A DNA stretch of 64,000 bases from assembly GCF_041435055.1 (NCBI RefSeq), contig NZ_CP108002.1, positions 4,650,001 through 4,714,000 of the forward strand, given 5' to 3'. Both the position numbers and the translations under genes were made by a program. Of the stretch, positions 37,010 through 44,934 are shown piece after piece. The DNA is from Streptomyces sp. NBC_00341. GTDB taxonomy: Bacteria; Actinomycetota; Actinomycetes; Streptomycetales; Streptomycetaceae. How positions within the stretch are numbered: the stretch's first letter is position 1; every line of letters begins with the position of its first letter. The notes below the pieces were generated by a model that saw only the letters and a list, made by a program, of their open reading frames with translations, was not told where the DNA came from and did no database searches.

Positions 37010-38055
37010 CAGTCCTCCTCCGCCCAGGACCATCCGTCGTCCGCGTCCCGGCTGCGGCGGCGGGGAGGCTCCGGTGCCCGGTCCTCGGGCTCCGCAGGGC
37101 CCGGCCGCCGCCCTCGCGGAGCGGGCGGCTCCTCCTCCGCCAGCCAGTCGGGGGCGTACGGTTCCGCGTCCCCGGGCTCCAGCTCCGGGGCCGGGGGACG
37201 GCGGTGGGCGGGCAGCGAGCCGACCGGTCCCTGGACGGGCCGGCGTCCCCGGTTGAGGAGGGCGAGCGCCTGTGTCTCCAGCTCGTTGGACTGGATCTGG
37301 CCGCTGTCGACCATGTCGAAGAGCCGGTCGACGCGGTCCTTCTCGTCCTGCCGGCCCTCCTGGCGGATCTTCTCCAGGAAGTCCTTGGCGGCCTCCGGCT
37401 CGGCGGCCAGCATGTAGCTGAGCTGGTCCAGTTCGCCGCCCTGGAGCATGGCCCGGAACTTCTCCTGGTGCACCCGGGTCACCTCGGCGGAGGCGTGTGC
37501 CTCCCGGATGTCGTCCATGTGCGTGATCGTCCGGTCGTCCATCCGCATCCGGACGTACAGCCGTACGCGCAGGCCCAGATCGGAGCCCAGATCGTCCCAG
37601 CGCCCGCCGGCGCAGTGACTGGTGATGGCGCGGTTGGCCTGTTCGGCCTCCGCCACCCGGAAGTCGGCCGACACCTCGCGCAGCCGCTCCAGGATCGGGG
37701 CGGTGAGCCGTTTGGCGACATCGGTGACCACCTCGGTGGCGGCCAGGTGCGGATCAGTGACGGTCCAGTGGATGTCGATCTCGACCTTGAAGAACGCGGC
37801 GCCGCCCTTCGCGGGCAGCTCCATCTTCAGCGTCGTCTCGTACGTGCCGAGCGCGATCTCGCACACGGTGTGCGGCCGGGCCAGCGGCCGTTTGTCGTAG
37901 TGCTCGATCCCGGAGGCGGTGGCCACGCTGTAGCCGCCCTTCCGGTAGAACAGCACCGATGCCGTACGGGCACTGGTCTGCCGGAACACTCCGGTGGGCG
38001 CGTACTCCCGCAGCAGCGGGCCCGCCGGTGCCGGGCCGTCCTTCTTCTCAGCCAT
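37009..38055 (-). CDS. SPFH/band-7-like cytoplasmic protein
   Basis: 348 residues; starts 8 nt inside the end of the NTPase gene and ends one base into the PycTM-like gene. The middle (FKVEIDIHWTVTDPHLAATE, AKRLTAPILERLREVSADF, AEAEQANRAI) follows the strand-helix pattern of SPFH/prohibitin-fold proteins, but no membrane anchor is present. A helical zone (about 190-265) and a Pro/Arg-rich disordered tail ending DDGWSWAEED follow. SPFH proteins commonly oligomerise at membranes; here it may organise the neighbouring membrane effector. Confidence 0.6.
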   Translation of the reverse strand: MAEKKDGPAPAGPLLREYAPTGVFRQTSARTASVLFYRKGGYSVATASGIEHYDKRPLARPHTVCEIALGTYETTLKMELPAKGGAAFFKVEIDIHWTVTDPHLAATEVVTDVAKRLTAPILERLREVSADFRVAEAEQANRAITSHCAGGRWDDLGSDLGLRVRLYVRMRMDDRTITHMDDIREAHASAEVTRVHQEKFRAMLQGGELDQLSYMLAAEPEAAKDFLEKIRQEGRQDEKDRVDRLFDMVDSGQIQSNELETQALALLNRGRRPVQGPVGSLPAHRRPPAPELEPGDAEPYAPDWLAEEEPPAPRGRRPGPAEPEDRAPEPPRRRSRDADDGWSWAEED

Positions 38056-40609
38056 TCCTCTCCTCCTCGCCCGTCCGGCCCCGCGGCGGCGCGGCGAGCC
38101 ACCACAGGTCGCGCGCCTGCGTGTCGGGGAGCCGGCTCTCGGGGTCGTTCATCATCCGGCGCAGCAGCCAGTCCAGCCGCCGCCTGTCCTGCTCCCCGGC
38201 CATGAGCACGGGCAGCAGTGCCGCCAGTCCCGGCCGTGACCGTTCGGAGCCGTTCTCGCGGAAGGCCGAGCGCAGCAAGGACTCCAGGGCGTCCATGGCC
38301 ACGTCGCTCGACCGTGCGGTGTTCAGGGCGGTCCACATCAAGTCGGCCATCGGGCGCACCAGTTCGGGGCGCGAGGCGGCCAGTGCGAGCGCCAGCGGCC
38401 GGTCGCCGCGGTCCCGGAGGTCCCCGAGCGGGGAACCGGCGGCGTCGAACAGCACCTCGTCGAGGGAGGTGACCATCAGCCGGACGGTGGTCACCAGTCC
38501 GAGGTCCTGGTACGTCACCAGCTTGTGGCGCGTCCAGTCGGTCATCCGCCGCAGCACCCGGGCCCCGTCCGGGAGCGCCAGCAGCCGTACGACGTTGAGC
38601 GAGGCGACCGCCATCTGCTCGCCCTCGTCACGGACCCCGATGCGGGCCAGGGCGTCCAGGGTGCCGTCCGTGGTGGCCGCGGCGTTGCCGTACCCGAGGG
38701 CCATCGCCGCGGACCAGCGCAGCGAATCCGTCCCGTGCCGGCCCCAGTCGTCGACGAGCTTGCGGACCGCCTTGCGGTGCGAGGCGTGCCCGGCCGCCTG
38801 GTCCATCATGGTGGCCGCGAAGAACCTGCGGCGCGCGGTGGACGCCTCGGCCAGCGGCCCGACCAGCTCCGCGTAACCGTGGTCGAAGTCCTGTACGCAC
38901 AGCTCCCCGGCGGCGACCGCCGCGCGCATCCACACCTGCGGCCGGGGGTCGTCCGCCAGCAGCCGCAGCCAGCGCACGATCGGTGCGCGGGCCGGGAAGT
39001 GCCGGTCCCAGACCTCGGTCAGCACCGCGCCGGGCAGGGCGGAACCCCGGTACCAGATCAGCCGGGCCGCCACCTCCGCACCGGCCACCTCCACCCGGCC
39101 GCTCTTCAGCCTGGCGCGGGAGAGCGCCAGATCGGAGTCCGGGTCGTCGCAGAACAGCGGCCTGGCCGGGGTGTTGTCCGGGTCGCTCTGGACGGACAGC
39201 TCCCAGGTCAGCAGATGGGCCGCGGCGGCCACGGCACTGTGCGAGGCCCCGCCCAGCACGGCGAGTGCGATACGGAACGCCACCGGGTGGAACAGCGCCG
39301 CCGCCCGCCCGGTGGTCCCCTCCGCGTCGTCCGGCAGCGCGGCGAGTGCCCGGTCCACCCCGGCGAACCACTCCTGGGCCTGCTCGGCGGCCAGGCTCCG
39401 GCAGCCGGCCAGCAACTCCTCGTAGGAGACGCTCCCCAGCACGTGCCCGGCCAGCAGCGCGGCGTACAGCTCGGCCTCCGCAGGGCGCAGTTCGTCCAGC
39501 CCGACCGCCTCGCGGACCGCCTCGCGCTCCGTCAGCTCCTCGGCACGGGCCAGAAGTTCGTCGGTGGACGGGGAGCCTTCCGCAGCCGCGTCCGCACGGT
39601 CCTCCAGCCGCTCCCGGAGCCGGGTGGTGAGGAGTTCCTGGGTGGGCGCGGGCGGGCAGAGCATCCCGTACCGGCCGGCCAGCAGCGGGTTCGCGGCGGA
39701 GCCGACCGTCACCACGACGACCGCGAAGGACCGGCAGCCGGCCAGGGCCGCGGCCAGCCGGTCCAGGTCGATCTCGTCGGGCGGCAGCGCACCGGGCCGG
39801 GTGAGGGAGAGCTCCAGCAGATACCCGGTGCCGGGCCGCGCCTCCTCGCCGCCCAGGGAGCCGGCCAGCTGCCGTACCCCGCCGTCCGGATCGACCCGGT
39901 GCACCCGGGCGTCTTCCGGGGACCCGGTGTCCGGGTCCGAGCCCGTGTTCGCGTCCGCCACCGCGGAGTTGGTGACGTCGTCGAGCAGCGACAGCGCCGT
40001 ACTGGTACGGCCGGTGCCGGGCGCGGCGCCGAGGACCAGCAGCCGCCGCGCGGTGAGCGCGTTGCGCAGCCGCCGGTATCCGTCGGGCGCCACATGGGCC
40101 CGGCGGAGCCTGCGCAGTTCCTCCGCGGGTACGGGCCCGCTGCGCATGCCCGCACGACGCGGGTCCAACTGGACGTAGGTGTCGCCGATATGGGCGCGGC
40201 CGATGTGCGTACGGTCGAAGTTGTGCAGGTCCCGGCCGCTGCTGAACATCTGCCGGGCGTCGCCGTGGGTCCGTGAGGCGGCGGCGAGGCTGGTGGCGCC
40301 GCCCTCGCCCTGCTCCTCTGCGAGCGGGTTGCGGGTGTGCTCCCTGAACCGCCCGGCGGCCCGCTCCCGCTCCGACTCCTTCTCGTCCGCGTCGTCGTCG
40401 GACTCCCCGTCGCTGTCGTCCTTCGGCTCGTCGGAGGAGGGCTTGCCGTCCCTGCCCTTCTCCTTCTCCCCGCGCCTCTCCCGGTCCCGCTCCCCGCCCT
40501 TCTCTCTTTCCTTCTCCTTCTCCCTCTCCTTGCCCCGGCCGCCGTCCTTGTCGGCGGCTTCGGGGGACGCGTTGTCCGGGGGGCCGTCCGCCTGTTCCTC
40601 GTCGCTCAT
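38048..40609 (-). CDS. P-loop NTPase with helical repeat tail and short signalling-like motif
   Basis: 853 residues. Residues 1-100 are extremely charged and disordered (Lys/Glu/Arg/Asp repeats). At about 135-150 sits a short ordered motif, THIGRAHIGDTYVQL, then at about 192-203 a P-loop GAAPGTGRTSTA in which the usual Lys is Arg, followed by a probable Walker B-like strand (FAVVVVTVGS). The C-terminal 450 residues are Ala/Leu-rich helical repeats of HEAT type. This resembles STAND-like switch NTPases of conflict systems. It starts 5 nt after the cyclase stop. Confidence 0.65.
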   Translation of the reverse strand: MSDEEQADGPPDNASPEAADKDGGRGKEREKEKEREKGGERDRERRGEKEKGRDGKPSSDEPKDDSDGESDDDADEKESERERAAGRFREHTRNPLAEEQGEGGATSLAAASRTHGDARQMFSSGRDLHNFDRTHIGRAHIGDTYVQLDPRRAGMRSGPVPAEELRRLRRAHVAPDGYRRLRNALTARRLLVLGAAPGTGRTSTALSLLDDVTNSAVADANTGSDPDTGSPEDARVHRVDPDGGVRQLAGSLGGEEARPGTGYLLELSLTRPGALPPDEIDLDRLAAALAGCRSFAVVVVTVGSAANPLLAGRYGMLCPPAPTQELLTTRLRERLEDRADAAAEGSPSTDELLARAEELTEREAVREAVGLDELRPAEAELYAALLAGHVLGSVSYEELLAGCRSLAAEQAQEWFAGVDRALAALPDDAEGTTGRAAALFHPVAFRIALAVLGGASHSAVAAAAHLLTWELSVQSDPDNTPARPLFCDDPDSDLALSRARLKSGRVEVAGAEVAARLIWYRGSALPGAVLTEVWDRHFPARAPIVRWLRLLADDPRPQVWMRAAVAAGELCVQDFDHGYAELVGPLAEASTARRRFFAATMMDQAAGHASHRKAVRKLVDDWGRHGTDSLRWSAAMALGYGNAAATTDGTLDALARIGVRDEGEQMAVASLNVVRLLALPDGARVLRRMTDWTRHKLVTYQDLGLVTTVRLMVTSLDEVLFDAAGSPLGDLRDRGDRPLALALAASRPELVRPMADLMWTALNTARSSDVAMDALESLLRSAFRENGSERSRPGLAALLPVLMAGEQDRRRLDWLLRRMMNDPESRLPDTQARDLWWLAAPPRGRTGEEERNG

Positions 40610-40614
40610 GCGGA

Positions 40615-41451
40615 TCAGCCCTTCCGGCGGCCGGCGTCGCCGGTGGTACGGCCGATGTGCACGGGCTGCTGGTAGACGTTGCCGGTGTGCTGGGACATGT
40701 CGCCCTGTACGTGGTAGCGAGCACTGACATCACCGGCTTCACCGGCTTCACCTGGGTCGACGGTGCGGTCCGCGTCGGTCACGTCGTCCACGTCGCTCAT
40801 GTCGTCCACGTCACTCATATCGTCCGCGTCCGGGCGGGTGCCCGGGGCGACGGGCATGGCCGGGGCGGGCCGTCCGGGAAGGTGGAACCAGGCGGTGACC
40901 GGGCCCTCCTTGAGCTCCAGCCGGGCGGCGGAGTAGCGGGCGGGCTCGATGAACTTGCCGCCGCCGCTGACCACGTCCTCGTACAGCGAACCGGAGACGA
41001 CCAGCACGAGATCGGCCCGCTCGGCGTCCAGCACCTGCCGGGCGACGGTGGAGTCGGCGAGGCGGCAGGCGAGGTCGACGGCGCGTCCGGCGATGCCCCG
41101 GTCGTCGTGCCGGACCGGCCCGACGTGCATGCCGACCCGCAGCCCCAGCGGGACCCGCAGGGCGCGGTTCTCGTCCCGCAGCTTCTCGTGGACCTCCACC
41201 ATCCACAGGCCGAGCAGCCTGGCGACCGGGACCTGTCCGGACACCGAGACCAGCACGCCGTCGCCCCTGTCCTCCATGTGCAGGGAGTCCCGCGCGACCT
41301 TGGTGTGGGTGAACGCCGTCTCCAGGACCCGGTAGATCCGGGCACGCATCCGGGTCTTCTCGATGTCGTCGTACTCGCCGGAACGTCTGGCGTCGACGCT
41401 GATCACCAACTCGTAGCGCGCTTCGGCGACATCCGTCACGTCGTGGTCCAC
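40615..41451 (-). CDS. Class III nucleotide cyclase-like protein
   Basis: 278 residues, GTG start with AGGGG upstream. The first 190 residues fit a single class III cyclase domain: metal-binding Asp pair D20 (VISVDARRSG) and D64 (DRGDGVL), exactly 44 apart as in adenylyl cyclases, then LRVGMHVGPV and GRAVDLACRLADS for the GxxxG / NxAARL segment. The tail has repeated DDMSDV units and ends with GDMSQHTGNVYQQPVHIG, similar to a motif in the next gene product. Base specificity cannot be told from sequence. Pycsar PycC cyclases are of this fold, and a PycTM-like gene lies in the same operon. Cytoplasmic. Confidence 0.72.
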   Translation of the reverse strand: MDHDVTDVAEARYELVISVDARRSGEYDDIEKTRMRARIYRVLETAFTHTKVARDSLHMEDRGDGVLVSVSGQVPVARLLGLWMVEVHEKLRDENRALRVPLGLRVGMHVGPVRHDDRGIAGRAVDLACRLADSTVARQVLDAERADLVLVVSGSLYEDVVSGGGKFIEPARYSAARLELKEGPVTAWFHLPGRPAPAMPVAPGTRPDADDMSDVDDMSDVDDVTDADRTVDPGEAGEAGDVSARYHVQGDMSQHTGNVYQQPVHIGRTTGDAGRRKG

Positions 41452-41546
41452 CTCGTGCCCCTGTCCTGGTCGCTGTGCCGTCCCCCATCAGCCTCGGGCC
41501 CGGGACGAAGGCCGTCTGTAGTCGTTTACACACGACAGGTGGGGAG

Positions 41547-42281
41547 TTACTCCTGATGACCGTCCGCGTGAGCGTCCGCGTGGCCATCCGCGAGCAGTGC
41601 GAGCAGTCCGGGATCGAGGATCTCGATCAGCCGGGTCCCGGTCCGCACGATGCGCTGGTCCCGCAGCAGCCGCAGCGCCTTGGCGACGGCCTCCCGGGTG
41701 GCTCCGACGGTGGCGGCCAGCTCGTCCTGGGCCAGGCGGACGACGGTGCCGGCGGGCAGCGGCCGTGACGCGGACGGCGTGTAGGGGCCGGCGGGTTCGG
41801 CCCGGGAGAGTTCGGTGAGCCGCACGGCCAGGCGTTGCAGAACGGTGAGCGAGGCGAGTGCGGACCGCTCCTGGTCGGCGCTGCGGAGCCGGAAGGTGAG
41901 CTGGCGTATCACCAGTCCGCTGACCCGGGGGTGCTGGGCGAGGAAGCGGCGGAACGCGTCCCCCGGGATGACCTGCGCCGTCGCGGGGCCCAGCGCCCGC
42001 ACGGTGGCGCTCCGGGGGTGGCTGTCCAACGCGGCCATTTCCCCCAGGAGTTCGCCGGGTCCGCGCAGGCCGAGTATCAGCCGGGTGGCGCCACGGTCCG
42101 TAGCCACGGAAACGGTCACCCAACCCTCAAGTATGATCATGACGTGACCGGACCGGTCCCCCTCCGACAGGAGATGGGTATCGGCCGCGTAGAGCTTGCG
42201 GTTGCCGAGGGCCATGACGTTCTCGTGCTCGTGGGCCGTCAGGGCGCGTGCGAACGCCAGATCGTTGCCGAGCAGCCCCAT
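41547..42281 (-). CDS. Crp/Fnr-family transcriptional regulator
   Basis: 244 residues; ATG preceded by GGAGGGG. An N-terminal cyclic-nucleotide-binding fold shows the phosphate-binding cassette GELLGEMAALDSHPRSATV (Glu and Arg-Ser retained near residues 80-98), so it may truly bind a cyclic nucleotide. The C-terminal winged helix has LAQDELAATVGATREAVAKAL. First gene of the - strand unit, 95 bp before the cyclase gene, with a Crp-type dyad in its own leader. No Cys cluster for Fnr-type oxygen sensing. Confidence 0.88.
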   Translation of the reverse strand: MGLLGNDLAFARALTAHEHENVMALGNRKLYAADTHLLSEGDRSGHVMIILEGWVTVSVATDRGATRLILGLRGPGELLGEMAALDSHPRSATVRALGPATAQVIPGDAFRRFLAQHPRVSGLVIRQLTFRLRSADQERSALASLTVLQRLAVRLTELSRAEPAGPYTPSASRPLPAGTVVRLAQDELAATVGATREAVAKALRLLRDQRIVRTGTRLIEILDPGLLALLADGHADAHADGHQE

Positions 42282-42704
42282 GGCCCCTCCCCCCGCGGCA
42301 GGTCCGGACGGCTGATTTTGATAGGCGTTGATGCTCCCAGAGCGCCGTCTTCAAGGGTGTGGTTCACGCCACATCGCATCTACCGGGCGGTAATCACGGA
42401 AGTGCCAGTTGGGCGGCGTGGGCACCGACTCTCCCTGTCGTCCCCCTCTCACCCGCCCGATGGACCGTGCGTGCGCGACGGCCCCCCGGCGCCCGGTGCC
42501 CACCCTGGACCATGAGGTCAGGGGCCACATACGGGCAGGGCCGGGCTCATTGGTGCACGAAGGGGCGCGAGAGGCGGACTTGGCGGAAACTCGGGTTTCT
42601 GCCGGGAGCGGGGGGTCGGAGCCGGTACGAAGAGAGGTCGTCCGCGTGCGCCTGGCCCGGGTGCCCGTACGCGTCAGGGGCGGGTGGGTGCGTCCTCGCC
42701 CGCG
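42282..42704. other. Intergenic region upstream of the Crp-cyclase operon
   Basis: About 420 bp between the crp-like start and the end of the MerR gene. It should hold the promoter for the ten-gene unit. I see the Crp-type dyad (listed separately) and a 31-bp tandem duplication at the MerR side, but no convincing -35/-10 pair and no plausible gene on either strand. Confidence 0.5.
42358..42373. promoter_or_regulatory. Crp-type operator (TGTGG-N6-CCACA)
   Basis: The palindrome TGTGGTTCACGCCACA has two 5-bp arms around a 6-bp centre, the geometry of Crp sites. It also matches the motif I recall for Streptomyces Crp, GTG-N6-GNCAC, at 42359-42372. It ends 77 bp upstream of the crp-like start codon, a sensible place for autoregulation of the operon. 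Confidence 0.6.
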
Positions 42705-42732
42705 TCAGGGGTGAGTGGGTGCGTCCTCGCCC
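42671..42732. repeat. 31-bp tandem duplication across the MerR stop
   Basis: Two copies with period 31 (GCGTCAGGGG starts at 42671 and 42702), differing at two positions. The second copy holds the end of the MerR coding region and its stop; the first lies just after it. It looks like replication slippage. Confidence 0.75.
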
Positions 42733-43115
42733 AGCCGGGCGCGCAGGGTGCCGGCGAACTCCTCGGCCCGCCCCAGCTGCTTGCGCAGGTCGGCGACACG
42801 CTCGGCGGCGGCCTGCTCGAAGTGGCGTACCCGTCCCAGGAGTTCCTCGCGCTCGGCGCCGGCCGGGGGCGGGACCGCGTCGAGGTGATCGGTCGCGTCG
42901 AGGAGGTCCCGCATCTGGTCGAGGGTGAAGCCGAGGGGCTTCATGCGGCGGATCACCATCAGTCGGGCGACGTCGGTCTCGGTGTAGAGGCGGAATCCGC
43001 CCCGGGAGCGGGCCGAGGGGATGACCAGGCCGGTCTCCTCGTAGTGCCGGATGGTGCGCAGCGACAGCTCGGTCCGCGCGGCGACCTCGCCGATCTGCAT
43101 GTGCTCGCTGCTCAC
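42705..43115 (-). CDS. MerR-family transcriptional regulator
   Basis: 136 residues, GTG start with AGGAAGG upstream (an ATG five codons in is possible). N-terminal MerR winged helix (MQIGEVAARTELSLRTIRHYEETGL, FRLYTETDVARLMVIRRMKPLGF read in two pieces) and a C-terminal coiled coil (AGAEREELLGRVRHFEQAAAERVADL...). No Cys metal site. Divergent from a SulP transporter gene and preceded by a palindromic operator, so it probably controls both. Confidence 0.88.
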   Translation of the reverse strand: MSSEHMQIGEVAARTELSLRTIRHYEETGLVIPSARSRGGFRLYTETDVARLMVIRRMKPLGFTLDQMRDLLDATDHLDAVPPPAGAEREELLGRVRHFEQAAAERVADLRKQLGRAEEFAGTLRARLGEDAPTHP

Positions 43116-43140
43116 ACGGGCGCCTTCCTCGTCTGGCGAT

Positions 43141-43164
43141 CTCTACCGTAACGTTAGAGTAGAG
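43141..43164. promoter_or_regulatory. Palindromic MerR operator candidate
   Basis: CTCTACCGTAACGTTAGAGTAGAG: outer arms CTCTAC/GTAGAG and an inner TAACGTTA palindrome, 26 bp upstream of the MerR start. Long dyads of this kind lie in the spacer of MerR-controlled promoters. The very short leader implies autoregulation. Confidence 0.6.
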
Positions 43165-43200
43165 TGTGCGGCTGTCAGGGTTGATCCACCGCTGGTGCAT

Positions 43201-43243
43201 GTTCATGTGGTGCGTGTTCATGTGGTGCGTGTTCATGGTGCGG
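43201..43243. repeat. 15-bp tandem repeats in the SulP leader
   Basis: GTTCATGTGGTGCGT occurs twice in a row (43201-43215, 43216-43230), followed by a truncated third copy and preceded by a partial one. It lies between the MerR operator and the SulP start. No function is evident. Confidence 0.8.
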
Positions 43244-43428
43244 GACGGGTCCACCAGTAACCAAAAGCCGTTCCGGGACCGACGACGCCCCCGGAGCGCC
43301 GGCCCTCCGTCCCGGCACTCCCCCCAGCGCTCCGTCCCGGCTCTTCGCACCGCTTCGCCCGCCCCTTGCCGTTCCGCACGCCCCTTGGTGACTCCGGGCG
43401 GGCCCGAGCACGACAGGTTCCGCTTCTC

Positions 43429-44934
43429 TTGACTTCCTCCGCACTGTCCCCGGCCGCGCGGCTGCGCGGTCTGCGTCCCGACTGGCTGCACGACCCGAAG
43501 GTCTGGCGCACCGAGATCCTCGCCGGACTGGTGGTCGCGCTCGCGTTGATCCCCGAGGCGATCTCGTTCTCCGTCATCGCCGGGGTCGACCCGGCGATCG
43601 GCCTGTTCGCGTCCTTCACCATGGCCGTGACGATCTCGGTCGTCGGCGGTCGCCGCGCGATGATCTCCGCGGCGACCGGCGCCGTCGCCCTGGTCATCGC
43701 CCCGCTCAACCGCGAGCACGGCTTCGGCTACCTGGTCGCGGCGGTGATCCTGGCCGGCGCCTTCCAGATCGTGCTGGGAGCGCTCGGCATCGCGAAACTG
43801 ATGCGGTTCGTGCCCCGCAGCGTGATGGTCGGGTTCGTCAACTCCCTGGCCATCCTCATCTTCACGGCCCAGGTCCCCGAGATGCACGACGTGCCCTGGC
43901 CCGTCTACCCGCTGCTCGCCGGCGGCCTCGCCCTGATGGTGTTCTTCCCGAAGGTCACCAGGGTGATCCCGGCCCCGCTCGTGTCCATCGTCATCCTCAC
44001 CGTGATCACGGTCGCCGCGGGGATCGCGGTGCCGACGGTGGGCGACAAGGGCGAGCTGCCGTCCGCCCTGCCGGTACCGGGCCTGCCCGATGTGCCCTTC
44101 ACCCTGGACACGCTGACGACCATCGCCCCCTACGCGCTCGCGATGGCGCTGGTCGGGCTGATGGAGTCGCTGATGACGGCCAAGCTGGTCGACGACATCA
44201 CCGACACCCACTCCTCGAAGACCCGGGAGTCTGTCGGCCAGGGCGTCGCCAACATCGTCACGGGCTTCCTCGGCGGTATGGGCGGCTGCGCCATGATCGG
44301 GCAGACGATGATCAACGTGAAGGTCTCCGGCGCCCGCACCCGCCTGTCGACGTTCCTGGCGGGCTCGTTCCTGATGGTGCTGTGCATCGTCTTCGGCCCG
44401 GTCGTCTCCGACATCCCGATGGCCGCGCTGGTCGCCGTCATGGTCATGGTGTCCTTCGCGACCTTCGACTGGCACTCCATCGCCCCGAAGACCCTGAAGC
44501 GGATGCCCGCCGGGGAGATCGCCGTCATGGTCATCACCGTGGCCTGCGTCGTCGCCACCCACAACCTCGCGATCGGGGTCGTCGTCGGCACCGTCACCGC
44601 CATGGTCGTCTTCGCCAGGCGCGTCGCCCACCTGGCCGACGTCACCGCCGTCGTCGACCCCGACGGCACCCAGGTCGTCTACTCGGTCACCGGGGAGCTC
44701 TTCTTCGCCTCCTCCAACGACCTGGTCACCCGGTTCGCGTACGCCACCGACCCCGACAAGGTCGTCATCGACCTGACGGCCACCCACATCTGGGACGCCT
44801 CCTCGGTCGCGGCGCTCGACGCGATCGAGACCAAGTACGCCCAGCGCGGCAAGACCGTCGAGATCATCGGCCTCAACCAGCCCAGCGCCCGCATCCACGA
44901 CCGGCTCAGCGGCGAACTCACCGGCGGCCACTGA
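43429..44934 (+). CDS. SulP-family inorganic anion transporter with STAS domain
   Basis: 501 residues from a TTG (LTSSALSPAARLRG); another TTG 63 nt upstream is in frame, and neither has a strong ribosome site, so the start is uncertain. About ten membrane helices span residues 25-400 with SulP landmarks (LVVALALIPEAISFSVIAG, GLFASFTMAVTISVVGGRR). A C-terminal STAS domain (VVYSVTGELFFASSNDL, KVVIDLTATHIWDASSVAAL) faces the cytoplasm. Family substrates include sulfate, bicarbonate and other anions; not decidable here. Divergent from MerR. Confidence 0.85.
   Translation: MTSSALSPAARLRGLRPDWLHDPKVWRTEILAGLVVALALIPEAISFSVIAGVDPAIGLFASFTMAVTISVVGGRRAMISAATGAVALVIAPLNREHGFGYLVAAVILAGAFQIVLGALGIAKLMRFVPRSVMVGFVNSLAILIFTAQVPEMHDVPWPVYPLLAGGLALMVFFPKVTRVIPAPLVSIVILTVITVAAGIAVPTVGDKGELPSALPVPGLPDVPFTLDTLTTIAPYALAMALVGLMESLMTAKLVDDITDTHSSKTRESVGQGVANIVTGFLGGMGGCAMIGQTMINVKVSGARTRLSTFLAGSFLMVLCIVFGPVVSDIPMAALVAVMVMVSFATFDWHSIAPKTLKRMPAGEIAVMVITVACVVATHNLAIGVVVGTVTAMVVFARRVAHLADVTAVVDPDGTQVVYSVTGELFFASSNDLVTRFAYATDPDKVVIDLTATHIWDASSVAALDAIETKYAQRGKTVEIIGLNQPSARIHDRLSGELTGGH

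Noticed and set aside
42359..42928. Possible + strand gene between crp and MerR genes
   Set aside because: Arg/Pro/Gly-rich translation, no ribosome site, overlaps the MerR coding region antisense.
43201..43243. CRISPR-like repeats
   Set aside because: The 15-bp units are directly tandem without spacers, so they are ordinary short tandem repeats.
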